The notes: generated by a model not told the origin, from the letters alone. A DNA stretch of 64,000 bases from Candidatus Heritagella intestinalis (GCA_904420555.1 CAJFVO010000005.1:62001-126000); one strand, 5' to 3'; shown: positions 15,429 through 23,670, counted from the stretch's first letter. Program-made: numbers and translations.

Positions 15429-17219
15429 TTATCTCTTCACAATCGCCTGGAACTTGCACTTCTCCATGCAGGCTCCGCACTTGATGCACTTCTGGGTATC
15501 GATGACATGGGGCTGCTTGACGGTGCCGCTGATGGCGTTCACCGGGCAGTTCCGGGCGCAGAGGGTGCATCCCTTGCACTTGTCGGGCTCGATATAGTAG
15601 TTGGTCAGGGCTTTGCAGGCCCCGGCAGGACAGCGCTTTTCCGTCACGTGGGCGATATACTCGTCCCGGAAATACCGCAGGGTGGAAAGCACCGGATTGG
15701 GAGCCGTCTGGCCCAGGCCGCACAAGGCGTTTTCCTTGATGTAGTAGCACAGCTCTTCCAGTTTGTCGATGTCCTCCAGCTCGCCGTTGCCGCTGGTGAT
15801 CTTGTTGAGGATTTCCAGCAGACGCTTGGTGCCGATACGGCAGGGGGTACATTTACCGCAGGACTCATCCACAGTGAATTCCAGGAAGAACTTAGCAATA
15901 TCCACCATACAGGTGGTGTCGTCCATGACGATGAGGCCGCCGGAACCCATCATGGAACCAATGGCAATGAGGTTATCGTAGTCAATGGGCACATCCAGAT
16001 GCTCCGCCGGGATACATCCGCCGGAGGGGCCGCCGGTCTGAGCTGCCTTGAACTTGTGGCCGCCGGGAACGCCGCCGCCGATTTCCTCTACGATTTCCCG
16101 GAGGGTGGTGCCCATGGGGACTTCCACCAGGCCGGTATGCTTAATCTTGCCGCCCAGGGCGAACACCTTGGTGCCCTTGGACTTCTCCGTGCCCATGGAG
16201 GTAAACCAATCGGCGCCGTTGAGAATAATCTGGGGAACATTGGCGTAGGTTTCCACGTTGTTGAGGATAGTGGGCTTGCCGAAGAGGCCCTTCACAGCCG
16301 GGAAAGGCGGACGGCACCGAGGCTCGCCGCGCTTGCCCTCGATGGAGGTCATCAGGGCCGTTTCCTCACCGCACACAAAGGCGCCGGCGCCCAGACGCAG
16401 CTCCACATCAAAGCAGAAATCCGTGTCAAAAATATTCTTGCCCAGCAGGCCGTATTCCCGGGCCTGGTCAATGGCAATCTGCAAGCGCTTGACGGCGATG
16501 GGATACTCCGCCCGGACATAAATATAGCCCTGGCTGGCGCCAATGGCATAGGCTGCAATGGCCATGGCTTCCAGCACTGCATGGGGGTCGCCTTCCAGAA
16601 TGGAGCGGTCCATAAATGCGCCGGGGTCGCCTTCGTCGGCGTTGCAGCACACATATTTCTGGTCTGCCTGGTTGGCAGCGGCAAAGCTCCACTTGCGGCC
16701 GGTGGGGAAACCAGCGCCGCCGCGGCCACGCAGGCCGGATTTGCTGATTTCGTCAATGACCTCTTGGGGAGTCATCTCCGTCAGAGCCTTGCCCAAAGCG
16801 GCGTAGCCGTCCTGGGCGATGTATTCGTCGATTTTCTCGGGATTGATCACGCCGCAGTTCCGCAGGGCCACACGCTTCTGCTTCTCATAGAAGGGGGTGT
16901 GGCTCAGGGACTTGATGGTGTTGTCGTCCACCACCGTCTCCTGATAGAGCAGGCGCTTGACGATACGGCCCTTGAGCAGGTGCTCCTCCACGATCTCCGG
17001 CACATCCTCCGGGGTGACCATGCTGTAGAAGGAGCCCTCGGGATAGACAATCATAATGGGGCCCAGGGCGCACAGGCCGAAGCAGCCGGTACGCACCACG
17101 TTGACTTCCTTTTCCAGGCCCTTGGCCTTGATTTCCTTTTTCAGACGCTGGATAATCAGCTCACTGTTGGAGGAGGTGCAGCCGGTACCGCCGCACACCA
17201 GTACATTGGAACGATACAT
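15429..17219 (-). CDS. hydB: NuoF-like NADH-binding hydrogenase subunit (HydB)
   Basis: A 596-residue flavoprotein. The N-terminal thioredoxin-like [2Fe-2S] domain has CGGTGC and TGCFGLC (1-60). The NADH/FMN domain has GLRGRGGAGFPTGRKW, NADEGDPGAF and GAGAFVCGEETALM. An SLBB segment follows, then CGKCTPCRIG with a distal Cys for the N3 cluster, and a C-terminal 2[4Fe-4S] ferredoxin domain (CKGCTLCARNC, CIKCGACMEKC). It oxidises or reduces NAD(H) and exchanges electrons with HydA and the NuoE-like subunit. Lies 16 nt upstream of hydA on the same transcript. Confidence 0.95.
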   Translation of the reverse strand: MYRSNVLVCGGTGCTSSNSELIIQRLKKEIKAKGLEKEVNVVRTGCFGLCALGPIMIVYPEGSFYSMVTPEDVPEIVEEHLLKGRIVKRLLYQETVVDDNTIKSLSHTPFYEKQKRVALRNCGVINPEKIDEYIAQDGYAALGKALTEMTPQEVIDEISKSGLRGRGGAGFPTGRKWSFAAANQADQKYVCCNADEGDPGAFMDRSILEGDPHAVLEAMAIAAYAIGASQGYIYVRAEYPIAVKRLQIAIDQAREYGLLGKNIFDTDFCFDVELRLGAGAFVCGEETALMTSIEGKRGEPRCRPPFPAVKGLFGKPTILNNVETYANVPQIILNGADWFTSMGTEKSKGTKVFALGGKIKHTGLVEVPMGTTLREIVEEIGGGVPGGHKFKAAQTGGPSGGCIPAEHLDVPIDYDNLIAIGSMMGSGGLIVMDDTTCMVDIAKFFLEFTVDESCGKCTPCRIGTKRLLEILNKITSGNGELEDIDKLEELCYYIKENALCGLGQTAPNPVLSTLRYFRDEYIAHVTEKRCPAGACKALTNYYIEPDKCKGCTLCARNCPVNAISGTVKQPHVIDTQKCIKCGACMEKCKFQAIVKR

Positions 17220-17235
17220 TTCGCAGCCTCCTTCG

Positions 17236-17607
17236 TTAAATGTTGGCGGCGCCGATGGTGTATTCGGTCACCACATTCCCGTTCACCAGGTGGTCGTTGA
17301 CCACCCGCAGGGCCTTTTCCGGGGTCATCTTTACATAAGTAGTCTTTTCCCCATCGGGGGTAACCACTTCTACCACCGGCTCATACTGGCAAATGCCGAT
17401 GCAGCCGGTCTGGGTAACTACCACATTCTCCAGGTGGCGCTTGGCTACCTCGTCCACCATGGCGGTGAGCACTGGACGGGCGCCAGCGGCAATGCCGCAG
17501 GTGGCCATACCCACCAGAACCCGGATGCTGTTGTCGGATTTTTCCCGCAGGCTGACTTGAGCCCGCGCTTTATCGCGAATGGCTTTCAACTCTGCTAATG
17601 ATTTCAT
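17236..17607 (-). CDS. Small thioredoxin-like [2Fe-2S] protein of the hydrogenase operon
   Basis: A 123-residue protein resembling a NuoE C-terminal domain without its helical bundle. ATCGIAAGA and TQTGCIGICQYEP carry the three visible cysteines. Homologues sit at the same place in clostridial hydrogenase operons, between a GHKL ATPase gene and hydB; the role is unproven but an electron shuttle or assembly part is likely. Start at 17607 (AAGGAGGAG upstream) overlaps the stop of the ATPase gene by 4 nt. Confidence 0.85.
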   Translation of the reverse strand: MKSLAELKAIRDKARAQVSLREKSDNSIRVLVGMATCGIAAGARPVLTAMVDEVAKRHLENVVVTQTGCIGICQYEPVVEVVTPDGEKTTYVKMTPEKALRVVNDHLVNGNVVTEYTIGAANI

Positions 17608-18161
17608 GTTGCGTCTCCTCCTTGTAGCAAATCTGTCTGTTCCTGCAAATATTCCCGGATCCACTGCACCACGTCCGGCTCATTCAGCGGGACTTCTCCT
17701 CCCAAAGCCTCCCGAAGCTGGCGGGTATCCAGCTCAGCCTGCCGCCCGTCCACCTGGTGGACAAACCAAAAATCACGGTCAGGATTGCAGGTAATCAATA
17801 GTAAAATAATATTGTCAATGTCCCCCAAAGGGATCATATCCACATGGTCCGTACAAAACCGAGCGGTCACCAGGGTCCCCTCCCCCACCCGGGACTGGAT
17901 GGAGAAGTCCCCGCCGGTCATCTCCGCTTCCATTTTAAAAAGCGGCACCCCCAACCCCACCTTCCGGGTAGTGCGGGTAGTGTAAAAGGGGTCGATTACC
18001 TGGCGGACCTGTTCTTCGCTCATGCCCTTGCCGTTATCCTCAATGGAAATGACCATTTCCCCTTTCTGCCGGTCCTCCTCCACCCGGATGGTAATGAGGG
18101 ACGCCCCGGCAGTAATGGAATTCTGGGCCACATCCATGACATTCAGCGAAAGCTCCCGCAT
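17604..18161 (-). CDS. Stand-alone GHKL ATPase in the hydrogenase operon
   Basis: A 185-residue protein consisting of a histidine-kinase-type ATP-binding domain: N box (DVAQNSITAGA), G1 (IEDNGKGM), F box (DPFYTTR) and a G2-like VGLGVPLF, followed by a C-terminal segment of about 80 residues that I do not recognise. No dimerisation/phosphoacceptor domain, sensor domain or membrane helix is present, so it is not a complete sensor kinase. It could act as an ATP-dependent regulator or assembly factor for the hydrogenase. The same gene order is remembered from Clostridium thermocellum. Confidence 0.85.
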   Translation of the reverse strand: MRELSLNVMDVAQNSITAGASLITIRVEEDRQKGEMVISIEDNGKGMSEEQVRQVIDPFYTTRTTRKVGLGVPLFKMEAEMTGGDFSIQSRVGEGTLVTARFCTDHVDMIPLGDIDNIILLLITCNPDRDFWFVHQVDGRQAELDTRQLREALGGEVPLNEPDVVQWIREYLQEQTDLLQGGDAT

Positions 18162-18167
18162 GGCCCT

Positions 18168-18662
18168 TTATTGATACTTGGCCAGGATGCCCGGCACCTC
18201 ATCGGGGGTCAGGCGGCCGTAAACATCCTCATTGACGGTGAGCACCGGGGCCAGGCCGCAGGCGCCCACGCACCGGCAGGCGGTGAGGGAAAACTTGCCG
18301 TCCTCGGTACATTCCTCCGGCTGAATGCCCAAAATTTCCGACACCTTATCCATCACAGCGGCCGCGCCCTTGACATAGCAGGCGGTGCCCAGGCAGATGG
18401 AAATATTATACTGCCCCTTGGGGGTCAGCGAGAACTGGGAATAGAAGGTGGACACGCCGAACACCTCTTCCAGGGAAACCCCCAGTCCGTCCGCCACCAT
18501 GGCCTGTACCTCCATGGGCAGATAGCCGTAAATTTCCTGGGCCTTCTGGAGCACCGGCATGACGGCGCCCTGCTGGCCCTTGTGCTCTGCAATCACTTCC
18601 CGCAGTTTGGCCTCCTGTTCCGGGGTTCCTTTAAAGGGCAGATTGGTAATGCGTTTCTGCAT
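18168..18662 (-). CDS. hydC: NuoE-like [2Fe-2S] hydrogenase subunit (HydC)
   Basis: A 164-residue protein of the 24-kDa NADH dehydrogenase subunit family. A helical N-terminus (QQGAVMPVLQKAQEIYGYLP) leads to a thioredoxin-like fold with cluster ligands in CLGTAC and CRCVGAC. It is the first gene of the operon and the third core subunit with HydA and HydB. Start at 18662 with GGGAGGAA. The 5' leader is about 170 nt and includes the Rex site and a small hairpin (18746-18769). Confidence 0.94.
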   Translation of the reverse strand: MQKRITNLPFKGTPEQEAKLREVIAEHKGQQGAVMPVLQKAQEIYGYLPMEVQAMVADGLGVSLEEVFGVSTFYSQFSLTPKGQYNISICLGTACYVKGAAAVMDKVSEILGIQPEECTEDGKFSLTACRCVGACGLAPVLTVNEDVYGRLTPDEVPGILAKYQ

Positions 18663-18794
18663 AAATGAGATTCCTCCCTTAAACAAATTAAAAATGTGCA
18701 ACCGAAGCAGCCATGATTGTTATCAAAAACCGCACCGCACAAATTCTCTGCCAGTTAAACTGGGCACAGCCGAGATTTCATCCGTGCCGGTGGT

Positions 18795-18812
18795 TTGTTA
18801 AAAATATAACAA
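18795..18812. promoter_or_regulatory. Rex operator of the hydrogenase operon
   Basis: TTGTTA-N6-TAACAA, a palindrome matching the clostridial Rex consensus (TTGTTAANNNNTTAACAA) at all but one position. It lies about 20-37 nt downstream of the predicted transcription start, where a bound repressor would block transcription; high NADH would release it. The rex gene is at 52080-52727. Confidence 0.85.
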
Positions 18813-18838
18813 CGACGACCCAAATCGCATTTTGTTTT

Positions 18839-18847
18839 AGTATATCA
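18839..18847 (-). promoter_or_regulatory. Extended -10 promoter of the hydrogenase operon
   Basis: TG-A-TATACT on the minus strand (18839-18847); the -35 region (AAATAA) is poor. Predicted start near 18832. Confidence 0.65.
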
Positions 18848-18849
18848 TA

Positions 18850-19040
18850 CCAAAAATCGTATTATTTTCTTTTAAAGAATTATACTTAGAATCTCTTTCA
18901 CGAAGAACCTTGCAAAATTTTGTGTGAATCACTCAATAATTTTTCACCTATCGTACATATCAAGCCCTGCTCCTGGTCAAACCCAACGAACCCTATGGGA
19001 TTTATTTTGGCGGGATTTCCGGAAGGCCCTTTCCCATAAC
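18850..19040. other. Non-coding gap between hydrogenase and oxidoreductase operons
   Basis: AT-rich upstream side of the hydrogenase promoter. Short frames here lack ribosome sites and familiar sequence. I see nothing else in it. Confidence 0.6.
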
Positions 19041-19044
19041 AAAA

Positions 19045-19091
19045 GCGCCCCGCCGAGGCTTTGCAGAACACAAAGCCCACAGGCGGGGCGC
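19045..19091 (-). terminator. Terminator of the VorB-type oxidoreductase operon
   Basis: Minus strand: GCGCCCCGCC (19082-19091) pairs with GGCGGGGCGC (19045-19054), with an inner GGCTTTG/CAAAGCC stem, followed by TTTTGTT. Confidence 0.85.
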
Positions 19092-19132
19092 TCCTTTATG
19101 GATACAGCAGGCCAAAAGGCCCTATTCTTTAC

Positions 19133-19678
19133 TTATTTCAAGGACTGTCCCAGAGCAAAGGCCTTGCGGTTCAAATCCAGCATGGCGGCCTTGCGGGCGG
19201 GGATGCACTTTTGCAGCCCTTCGTCCAGGTTCTTCTCAGAGCAGAAGGGGATCTCCTGATACAGGCAGCCCATCATGATGATGTTGGCCAAGCCCTTGAG
19301 GCCGTTATCCTCAGCCAGACGGGTGGCGGGGATGTACCGGACTGTGACGTCGGTGCGGGTGACCTTCTTGTCAATGAGGCTGCTGTCCACCAGAATCAAT
19401 CCGCCGGGCTCTACCGCGTCCACAAACTTATCCAAAGAAGGCAGGTTCATGGCCACCAGCACATTGGGGGTCACCACCAGAGGGGAACCAATGGGCTCAT
19501 GGGAAAGGCAGATACTGCAGTTGGCAGTGCCGCCCCGCATTTCCGGGCCGTAAGAGGGGAGCCAGGAGATTTCCATGCCCTCCTGCAGGCCGGCATAGGC
19601 CAGCACCTTTCCGGCAAAGAGGATGCCCTGCCCGCCGAAACCGGCGATGACAATATTCAAATCCTTTTGGATGCTCAT
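19133..19678 (-). CDS. 2-oxoacid:ferredoxin oxidoreductase, gamma subunit
   Basis: A 181-residue subunit of the pyruvate/ketoisovalerate ferredoxin oxidoreductase gamma family. IVIAGFGGQGILFAGKVLA is the glycine-rich N-terminal motif, then SYGPEMRGGTANCSI. It helps bind CoA in the oxidative decarboxylation of 2-oxoacids to acyl-CoA with ferredoxin reduction. Last gene of the operon; its start overlaps the end of the TPP-binding subunit gene by 4 nt. Confidence 0.93.
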   Translation of the reverse strand: MSIQKDLNIVIAGFGGQGILFAGKVLAYAGLQEGMEISWLPSYGPEMRGGTANCSICLSHEPIGSPLVVTPNVLVAMNLPSLDKFVDAVEPGGLILVDSSLIDKKVTRTDVTVRYIPATRLAEDNGLKGLANIIMMGCLYQEIPFCSEKNLDEGLQKCIPARKAAMLDLNRKAFALGQSLK

Positions 19679-20427
19679 ACCTCTCCCTCCTTTGTCACAT
19701 CTTTATAAACGCCCAGAGGATAATAGGGAATCATGTTGTTCTGGAGCCATTCCAGGGCCTCTGCAGGCGCCAGACCCCAGTTGGTGGGACAGGTGGAGAG
19801 AACTTCCACAATGGAGTAACCGCGGCCCTCGATCTGGTTCTCAAAGGCCTTTTTGATGGCCTTTTTGGCCTCGGCAATATGGCGCACGCTGTCCACGGTG
19901 ACGCGCTGGGCCAGGGCCACGCCGTCCAGGCTGGAGAGCATCTCGCACACCCGGATGGGATAGCCGGCGGTTTTGGTATCCCGGCCATAAGGGGTGGTCT
20001 GGGTCACCTGTCCGGGCAGGGAGGTGGGCGCCATCTGGCCGCCGGTCATGCCGTAAATAGCGTTGTTGACAAAAATCACGGTGATATTCTCGCCGCGGGT
20101 AGCCGCGTGAACGGTTTCCGCCGTGCCGATAGCCGCCAAGTCGCCGTCACCCTGATAGGTGAACACCACGTTGCCGGGAATGGCCCGCTTCAGGCCAGTG
20201 GCCACAGCCGGTGCACGGCCATGGGGCGCCTGAACCATATCGCAGCCGAAATAGTCATAGCTCATAACGGAGCAGCCCACAGAGGCCACGCCAACGGTGC
20301 GGCCCTCTACCCCCAGCTCGTCAATGGCTTCCGCCACCAGCCGGTGGATAATGCCGTGGGTGCAGCCCGGGCAGTAATGCATAGGCACATCTGTAATGGC
20401 CTTGGGTTTAGAAAATACGATTCCCAT
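19675..20427 (-). CDS. 2-oxoacid:ferredoxin oxidoreductase, TPP-binding beta subunit
   Basis: A 250-residue thiamine-diphosphate subunit. YCPGCTHGIIHRL gives the N-terminal cysteines, FTYQGDGDLAAIG the GDG...TPP/Mg motif, then NNAIYGMTGGQMAPTS. It carries out decarboxylation with the alpha subunit. Start overlaps the alpha stop. Substrate class (branched-chain, 2-oxoglutarate) cannot be fixed from sequence alone; the alpha subunit suggests VorB type. Confidence 0.93.
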   Translation of the reverse strand: MGIVFSKPKAITDVPMHYCPGCTHGIIHRLVAEAIDELGVEGRTVGVASVGCSVMSYDYFGCDMVQAPHGRAPAVATGLKRAIPGNVVFTYQGDGDLAAIGTAETVHAATRGENITVIFVNNAIYGMTGGQMAPTSLPGQVTQTTPYGRDTKTAGYPIRVCEMLSSLDGVALAQRVTVDSVRHIAEAKKAIKKAFENQIEGRGYSIVEVLSTCPTNWGLAPAEALEWLQNNMIPYYPLGVYKDVTKEGEV

Positions 20428-21491
20428 TACCGGTCACCTCCCAGAATTTTCTGAACTTCCTCCAGCACCTCGCCGGGAGTGGGGATGATGCCGCCGGTAC
20501 GGCCATAGAAATGCACCGGCACGGCGCACTGGACAGCCAGCTTCACATCGTCCACCATCTGGCCCATGCTCATTTCCACCGCCAAAAAGGCCTTGGCAGT
20601 CTTAGCGGCTTCCTGGATAGCCTTGGTGGGGAAGGGCCACAGGGTGATGGGACGAATGAGGCCCACCTTCAGGCCCATTTCCCGGGCCTTATTCACAGCG
20701 CTGCGGGCCACACGGGAGGAAGCTCCATAGGCCACTACTATCAAATCTGCGTCTTTGGTCTGGTAACATTCGGCGCGCTGCTCATTCTCTTCTATGGTAT
20801 GGTAGCGCTCATAGCGCTCCCGAATTTTCTGTTCCAACTGCTGGGGCTGGAGATACAGGGAATTGATAATGTGGTGCTCCCGCTTCCCCTGATGGCCGTT
20901 AGCCGCCCAGGGCTTCTCCGGCAGAGGCTTATCCTTCCGGTCCGGCAGAGAGACGGGCTCCATCATCTGGCCCAGCATACCGTCGGCCAGAATCATGGCC
21001 GGCATCCGGTATTTGTCCCCCAGGTCGAAAGCGTCGGACACCAGGTCCACCATTTCCTGCACAGTGGAGGGAGCCAGAACCAGCATATGATAATCGCCGT
21101 GGCCGCCGCCCTTGGTGGCCTGCCAATAGTCGGACTGTGCCGGCTGGATGCCGCCCAGGCCCGGGCCGCCCCGCTGCACGTTGATAATCAAGGCGGGCAG
21201 GTCGCTGCCGGCAATGTAAGAGATCCCCTCGGACTTCAGGCTGACGCCGGGAGAGGAGGAGGAGGTCATGGCGCGGACTCCCGCAGCGGAAGCTCCCAAC
21301 ACCATGTTGATGGCGGCCACTTCGGATTCCGCCTGGAGATAGGTGCCCCCTACTTTGGGCATCCGTTTGGACATATACGCCGCCAGTTCCGTCTGGGGCG
21401 TGATGGGGTAACCGAAGAAATGGCGGCAGCCCGCCTGGATAGCGGCCTCGGCCAGGGCTTCGTTGCCCTTCATCAATACCTTTTCAGGCAT
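20427..21491 (-). CDS. vorB: 2-oxoacid:ferredoxin oxidoreductase, alpha subunit (VorB type)
   Basis: A 354-residue subunit. MKGNEALAEAAIQAGCRHFFGYPITPQ opens it, followed by LQAESEVAAINMVLGASAAG and TSSSSPGVSLKSEGI, the pattern annotated as VorB (2-ketoisovalerate ferredoxin oxidoreductase) in clostridia. It could equally be a 2-oxoglutarate enzyme (KorA). ATG at 21491 chosen for 9-nt spacing from AAAGGA over an ATG abutting it. Operon position: ferredoxin, alpha, beta, gamma. Confidence 0.9.
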   Translation of the reverse strand: MPEKVLMKGNEALAEAAIQAGCRHFFGYPITPQTELAAYMSKRMPKVGGTYLQAESEVAAINMVLGASAAGVRAMTSSSSPGVSLKSEGISYIAGSDLPALIINVQRGGPGLGGIQPAQSDYWQATKGGGHGDYHMLVLAPSTVQEMVDLVSDAFDLGDKYRMPAMILADGMLGQMMEPVSLPDRKDKPLPEKPWAANGHQGKREHHIINSLYLQPQQLEQKIRERYERYHTIEENEQRAECYQTKDADLIVVAYGASSRVARSAVNKAREMGLKVGLIRPITLWPFPTKAIQEAAKTAKAFLAVEMSMGQMVDDVKLAVQCAVPVHFYGRTGGIIPTPGEVLEEVQKILGGDR

Positions 21492-21568
21492 TTCTCTCAT
21501 TCCTTTCTGACTGGTTTTCTAAAACAGGCGCCGGGGGGATTTCCCGCCGGGCCTTTGGGCATTCCGTG

Positions 21569-21775
21569 TTACCGCTCTACGGTGATGGCCATATCCGGGC
21601 ACATCATAGCGCAGGCGCAGCAGCCTACGCAATCGTCCGGCTCCATGAGGCGGGCCGGATGATAGCCCTTCTGGTTGGTTTTTTCCTTTACAAACCCGAT
21701 AATCTTTTTCGGACATGCGTTGGCGCAGAGGCCGCAGCCCTTACAGGTCTCTTCATTGACAATAATCCGTGCCAT
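21569..21775 (-). CDS. 2[4Fe-4S] ferredoxin subunit of the 2-oxoacid oxidoreductase
   Basis: A 68-residue ferredoxin with two CxxCxxCxxxCP-type motifs (CKGCGLCANACP and CVGCCACAMMCP). It is the delta subunit that passes electrons to free ferredoxin. Start at 21775 behind AAGGAGG. Lies between the P-loop ATPase and vorB. Confidence 0.95.
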   Translation of the reverse strand: MARIIVNEETCKGCGLCANACPKKIIGFVKEKTNQKGYHPARLMEPDDCVGCCACAMMCPDMAITVER

Positions 21776-21864
21776 GTGACGGCACCTCCTTCCCTGTTTC
21801 TCTACTATCTTGACACGCCGGACAATCTCGCCGGCGCCTTGCGTTCTTTTTCGGCTTATCAGGC

Positions 21865-22533
21865 TTACTCCCACGGAGAGCGGACATAGACCTTTACCGG
21901 CCGCAGGTTCGGGATTTTCCCCATGAGCTTTTCCGCCACGCCTTCCGGCGCAGTGGTAAAGGCCAGGGGCAGGCCCAGCTTCTGGGCGGCTTCTTCCCCA
22001 TAGGCTGCGGCTTCTAAAATGGTATCCGCCGCCGTTTCCTGCTTCAGGTGGGAGTTATTCACCACTGCCGTGGCCTTCAGCCGGGACGCCGCCTGGATTT
22101 CTTCCAGCAGCTCCGTGGTCTCCCGGGTATCCGCCGAGAGGGGCCGGTAGCGGTTTACCACATAGTACATCTCATAGGGGCGGGGATTTTCAGAAATCAG
22201 CCGGGCATACTGGCCCAGGGCGATGGCCCCGGCGTCGTCGCCCCCTACATCCAGGATAACCAGTCCTTCCCCATCGCCGGAAACCGCCGAATGCACTGCG
22301 GGGGAAACCGCCGGCAAATCCAGCGTGGAATTGGCGTATACGGGTTTGATGAGCCTGACGCCCTTTTCCTCCAGCAAGTCCCCATATTCCGAAGAGCGGA
22401 AATAGGGATTTACCAGATCCATGTCGATGAGGGTCACCTGCTCCCCCTCCCCGGCAGCATCCACCGCCAGGTTCAGGGCCAGGTTGGTCTTTCCGCAGCC
22501 ATAGTGGCCGCAGACAATGACAATGCGTTTCAA
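21865..22533 (-). CDS. P-loop ATPase (MinD/CobQ-like) leading the VorB operon
   Basis: A protein of about 222 residues with VIVCGHYGCGKTNLALNLAV, a Walker A variant with Gly-Cys-Gly-Lys-Thr, IDMDLVNPYFRSSEY, and a Walker B-like VILDVGGDDAGA. It resembles the deviant-Walker SIMIBI NTPases (MinD, ParA, CobQ, iron-sulfur carrier Mrp). Start probably the TTG at 22533, 8 nt from GAAAGGA; an ATG nine nt upstream abuts that site. The operon promoter lies immediately upstream, so it is co-transcribed with the oxidoreductase, suggesting a maturation or regulatory role (inference). Confidence 0.8.
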   Translation of the reverse strand: MKRIVIVCGHYGCGKTNLALNLAVDAAGEGEQVTLIDMDLVNPYFRSSEYGDLLEEKGVRLIKPVYANSTLDLPAVSPAVHSAVSGDGEGLVILDVGGDDAGAIALGQYARLISENPRPYEMYYVVNRYRPLSADTRETTELLEEIQAASRLKATAVVNNSHLKQETAADTILEAAAYGEEAAQKLGLPLAFTTAPEGVAEKLMGKIPNLRPVKVYVRSPWE

Positions 22534-22581
22534 AAGCACCATCCTTTCCCGGAAGTCCGCAGGCAGGGCCTGCATTTGTAT

Positions 22582-22610
22582 AGTATAGCACCTTTTCCCC
22601 TTTACTGCAA
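22582..22610 (-). promoter_or_regulatory. Promoter of the ATPase-VorB operon
   Basis: TTGCAG (22605-22610), 17-nt spacer, TATACT (22582-22587) with TG one base before the -10. Confidence 0.82.
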
Positions 22611-22706
22611 GAAAGCCTTTGGAATATCTGTCGATTTTACACTTTGGAAACGATATTGGAAAATGGTAACTCCTCTCCTTGATTGTGGAAAAATCCGCCT
22701 GGTTTC

Positions 22707-22735
22707 TTGTATCTTATAGAAAATTCCTGTATACT
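22707..22735 (+). promoter_or_regulatory. Promoter of the thioesterase gene
   Basis: TTGTAT (22707-22712), 17-nt spacer, TATACT (22730-22735), implying a long leader of about 210 nt. Confidence 0.72.
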
Positions 22736-22741
22736 ATTAGG

Positions 22742-22953
22742 GAATACCGGGCGACGAAAGGCAGACGACCCCTTCGCCCTTTGTGCTTTTTGGTACAGAA
22801 ACAGGGCATACCCTCCAAAATCCTGCTCGTTTTTTTGGCAGGGAAAAAGAGAAGCTCCCTGTCCTTTAAAGCAAACAGCCTTTGGCCTTTTGGAACGCTT
22901 CTACGCCAAAAGCGCGGCGCTCCCCATATTTGAGAGGAAGGAATGACCCTATC
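22742..22953 (+). other. Long, foldable 5' leader before the thioesterase gene
   Basis: No gene. The leader shows several perfect short stems: GGGCGA/TCGCCC (about 22750-22780), CCTGC/GCAGG around a T-run (about 22823-22843) and TTTTGG/CCAAAA (about 22878-22901). It does not match a riboswitch that I recognise. Confidence 0.4.
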
Positions 22954-23433
22954 ATGGAAAACGCACAGCCCAAACGTGTATGCGACTCCGAATCGGAAAT
23001 GATTCAGATTGTCCTGGCCCAGCACATCAACGGTTACAACCGCCTCTTTGGCGGCCAGCTGGTGGCCTGGATTGACGTTCTGGCCGGGGTAGTGGCCCGC
23101 CGCCACGCCGGGCGCAATGTTACCACTGCCTGTATCGACAACCTCCGGTTCCGGAAAGCCACCCATATCAATGACATTGTGGTGCTTCGGGGGCGCGTCA
23201 CCCACACAGGCCGCACCTCTATGGAAATCCGGGTGGACACCTATGTGGAGGATATCAGCGGCTTGCGGGAGCAAATCAACACCGCCTATCTGGTTATGGT
23301 GGCCCTGGATGAAAACGACCGCCCCGTCTCCGTGCCTCCCCTGATGATAGAAACAGAGGAGGAAAAAATCGCCTGGGAAGCTGCGGAACGCCGCCAGGAG
23401 CTCCGGAAGCAGCGGCGCATCGAGCAATTTTAA
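22954..23433 (+). CDS. Acyl-CoA thioesterase, hotdog fold
   Basis: A 159-residue protein of the YciA/acyl-CoA hydrolase type. QIVLAQHINGYNRLFGGQLVAWID contains the family N-terminal Asn/Gly-Gly block with the catalytic acid downstream, then VTTACIDNLRFRKATHINDIV. It cleaves acyl-CoA esters, specificity unknown. The ATG at 22954 follows GGAAGGAATG. Its stop overlaps by 4 bp the stop of a small convergent gene. Confidence 0.88.
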   Translation: MENAQPKRVCDSESEMIQIVLAQHINGYNRLFGGQLVAWIDVLAGVVARRHAGRNVTTACIDNLRFRKATHINDIVVLRGRVTHTGRTSMEIRVDTYVEDISGLREQINTAYLVMVALDENDRPVSVPPLMIETEEEKIAWEAAERRQELRKQRRIEQF

Positions 23434-23633
23434 TCGCTTCCTTCCCGTTTTTCAAACGCCGCGCAGGCGGCCTGGTCCCGGGCAATGCGGGTGCCTTCCC
23501 CTATGCGGTAATTCCGGCTGAAAAAGCAGCCCTTTTTCCGGCAGAAATAATAGCCGTCCCGGCGGTAGTCCGTGGCCCGGCGGTCTTCCCAAAACCACCG
23601 GCAGTCCCGGCAAAAATTCGCCATCTCCATCAC
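23430..23633 (-). CDS. Small cysteine-rich protein of unknown function
   Basis: A 67-residue frame, or 65 from the second ATG (23627), which has the better distance from GAGGTG. Cysteines are arranged CRDCRWF, YYFCRKKGCFF and AACAAF, as in a small metal-binding domain; aromatic and arginine residues are frequent. An extended -10 (TG-C-TATACT near 23645) precedes it. I do not recognise a family. The spacing of Cys pairs and the promoter favour a real gene. Confidence 0.6.
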   Translation of the reverse strand: MMEMANFCRDCRWFWEDRRATDYRRDGYYFCRKKGCFFSRNYRIGEGTRIARDQAACAAFEKREGSD

Positions 23634-23670
23634 CTCTTCCCACAGTATAGCACATCCGGTAAACGCAAAA

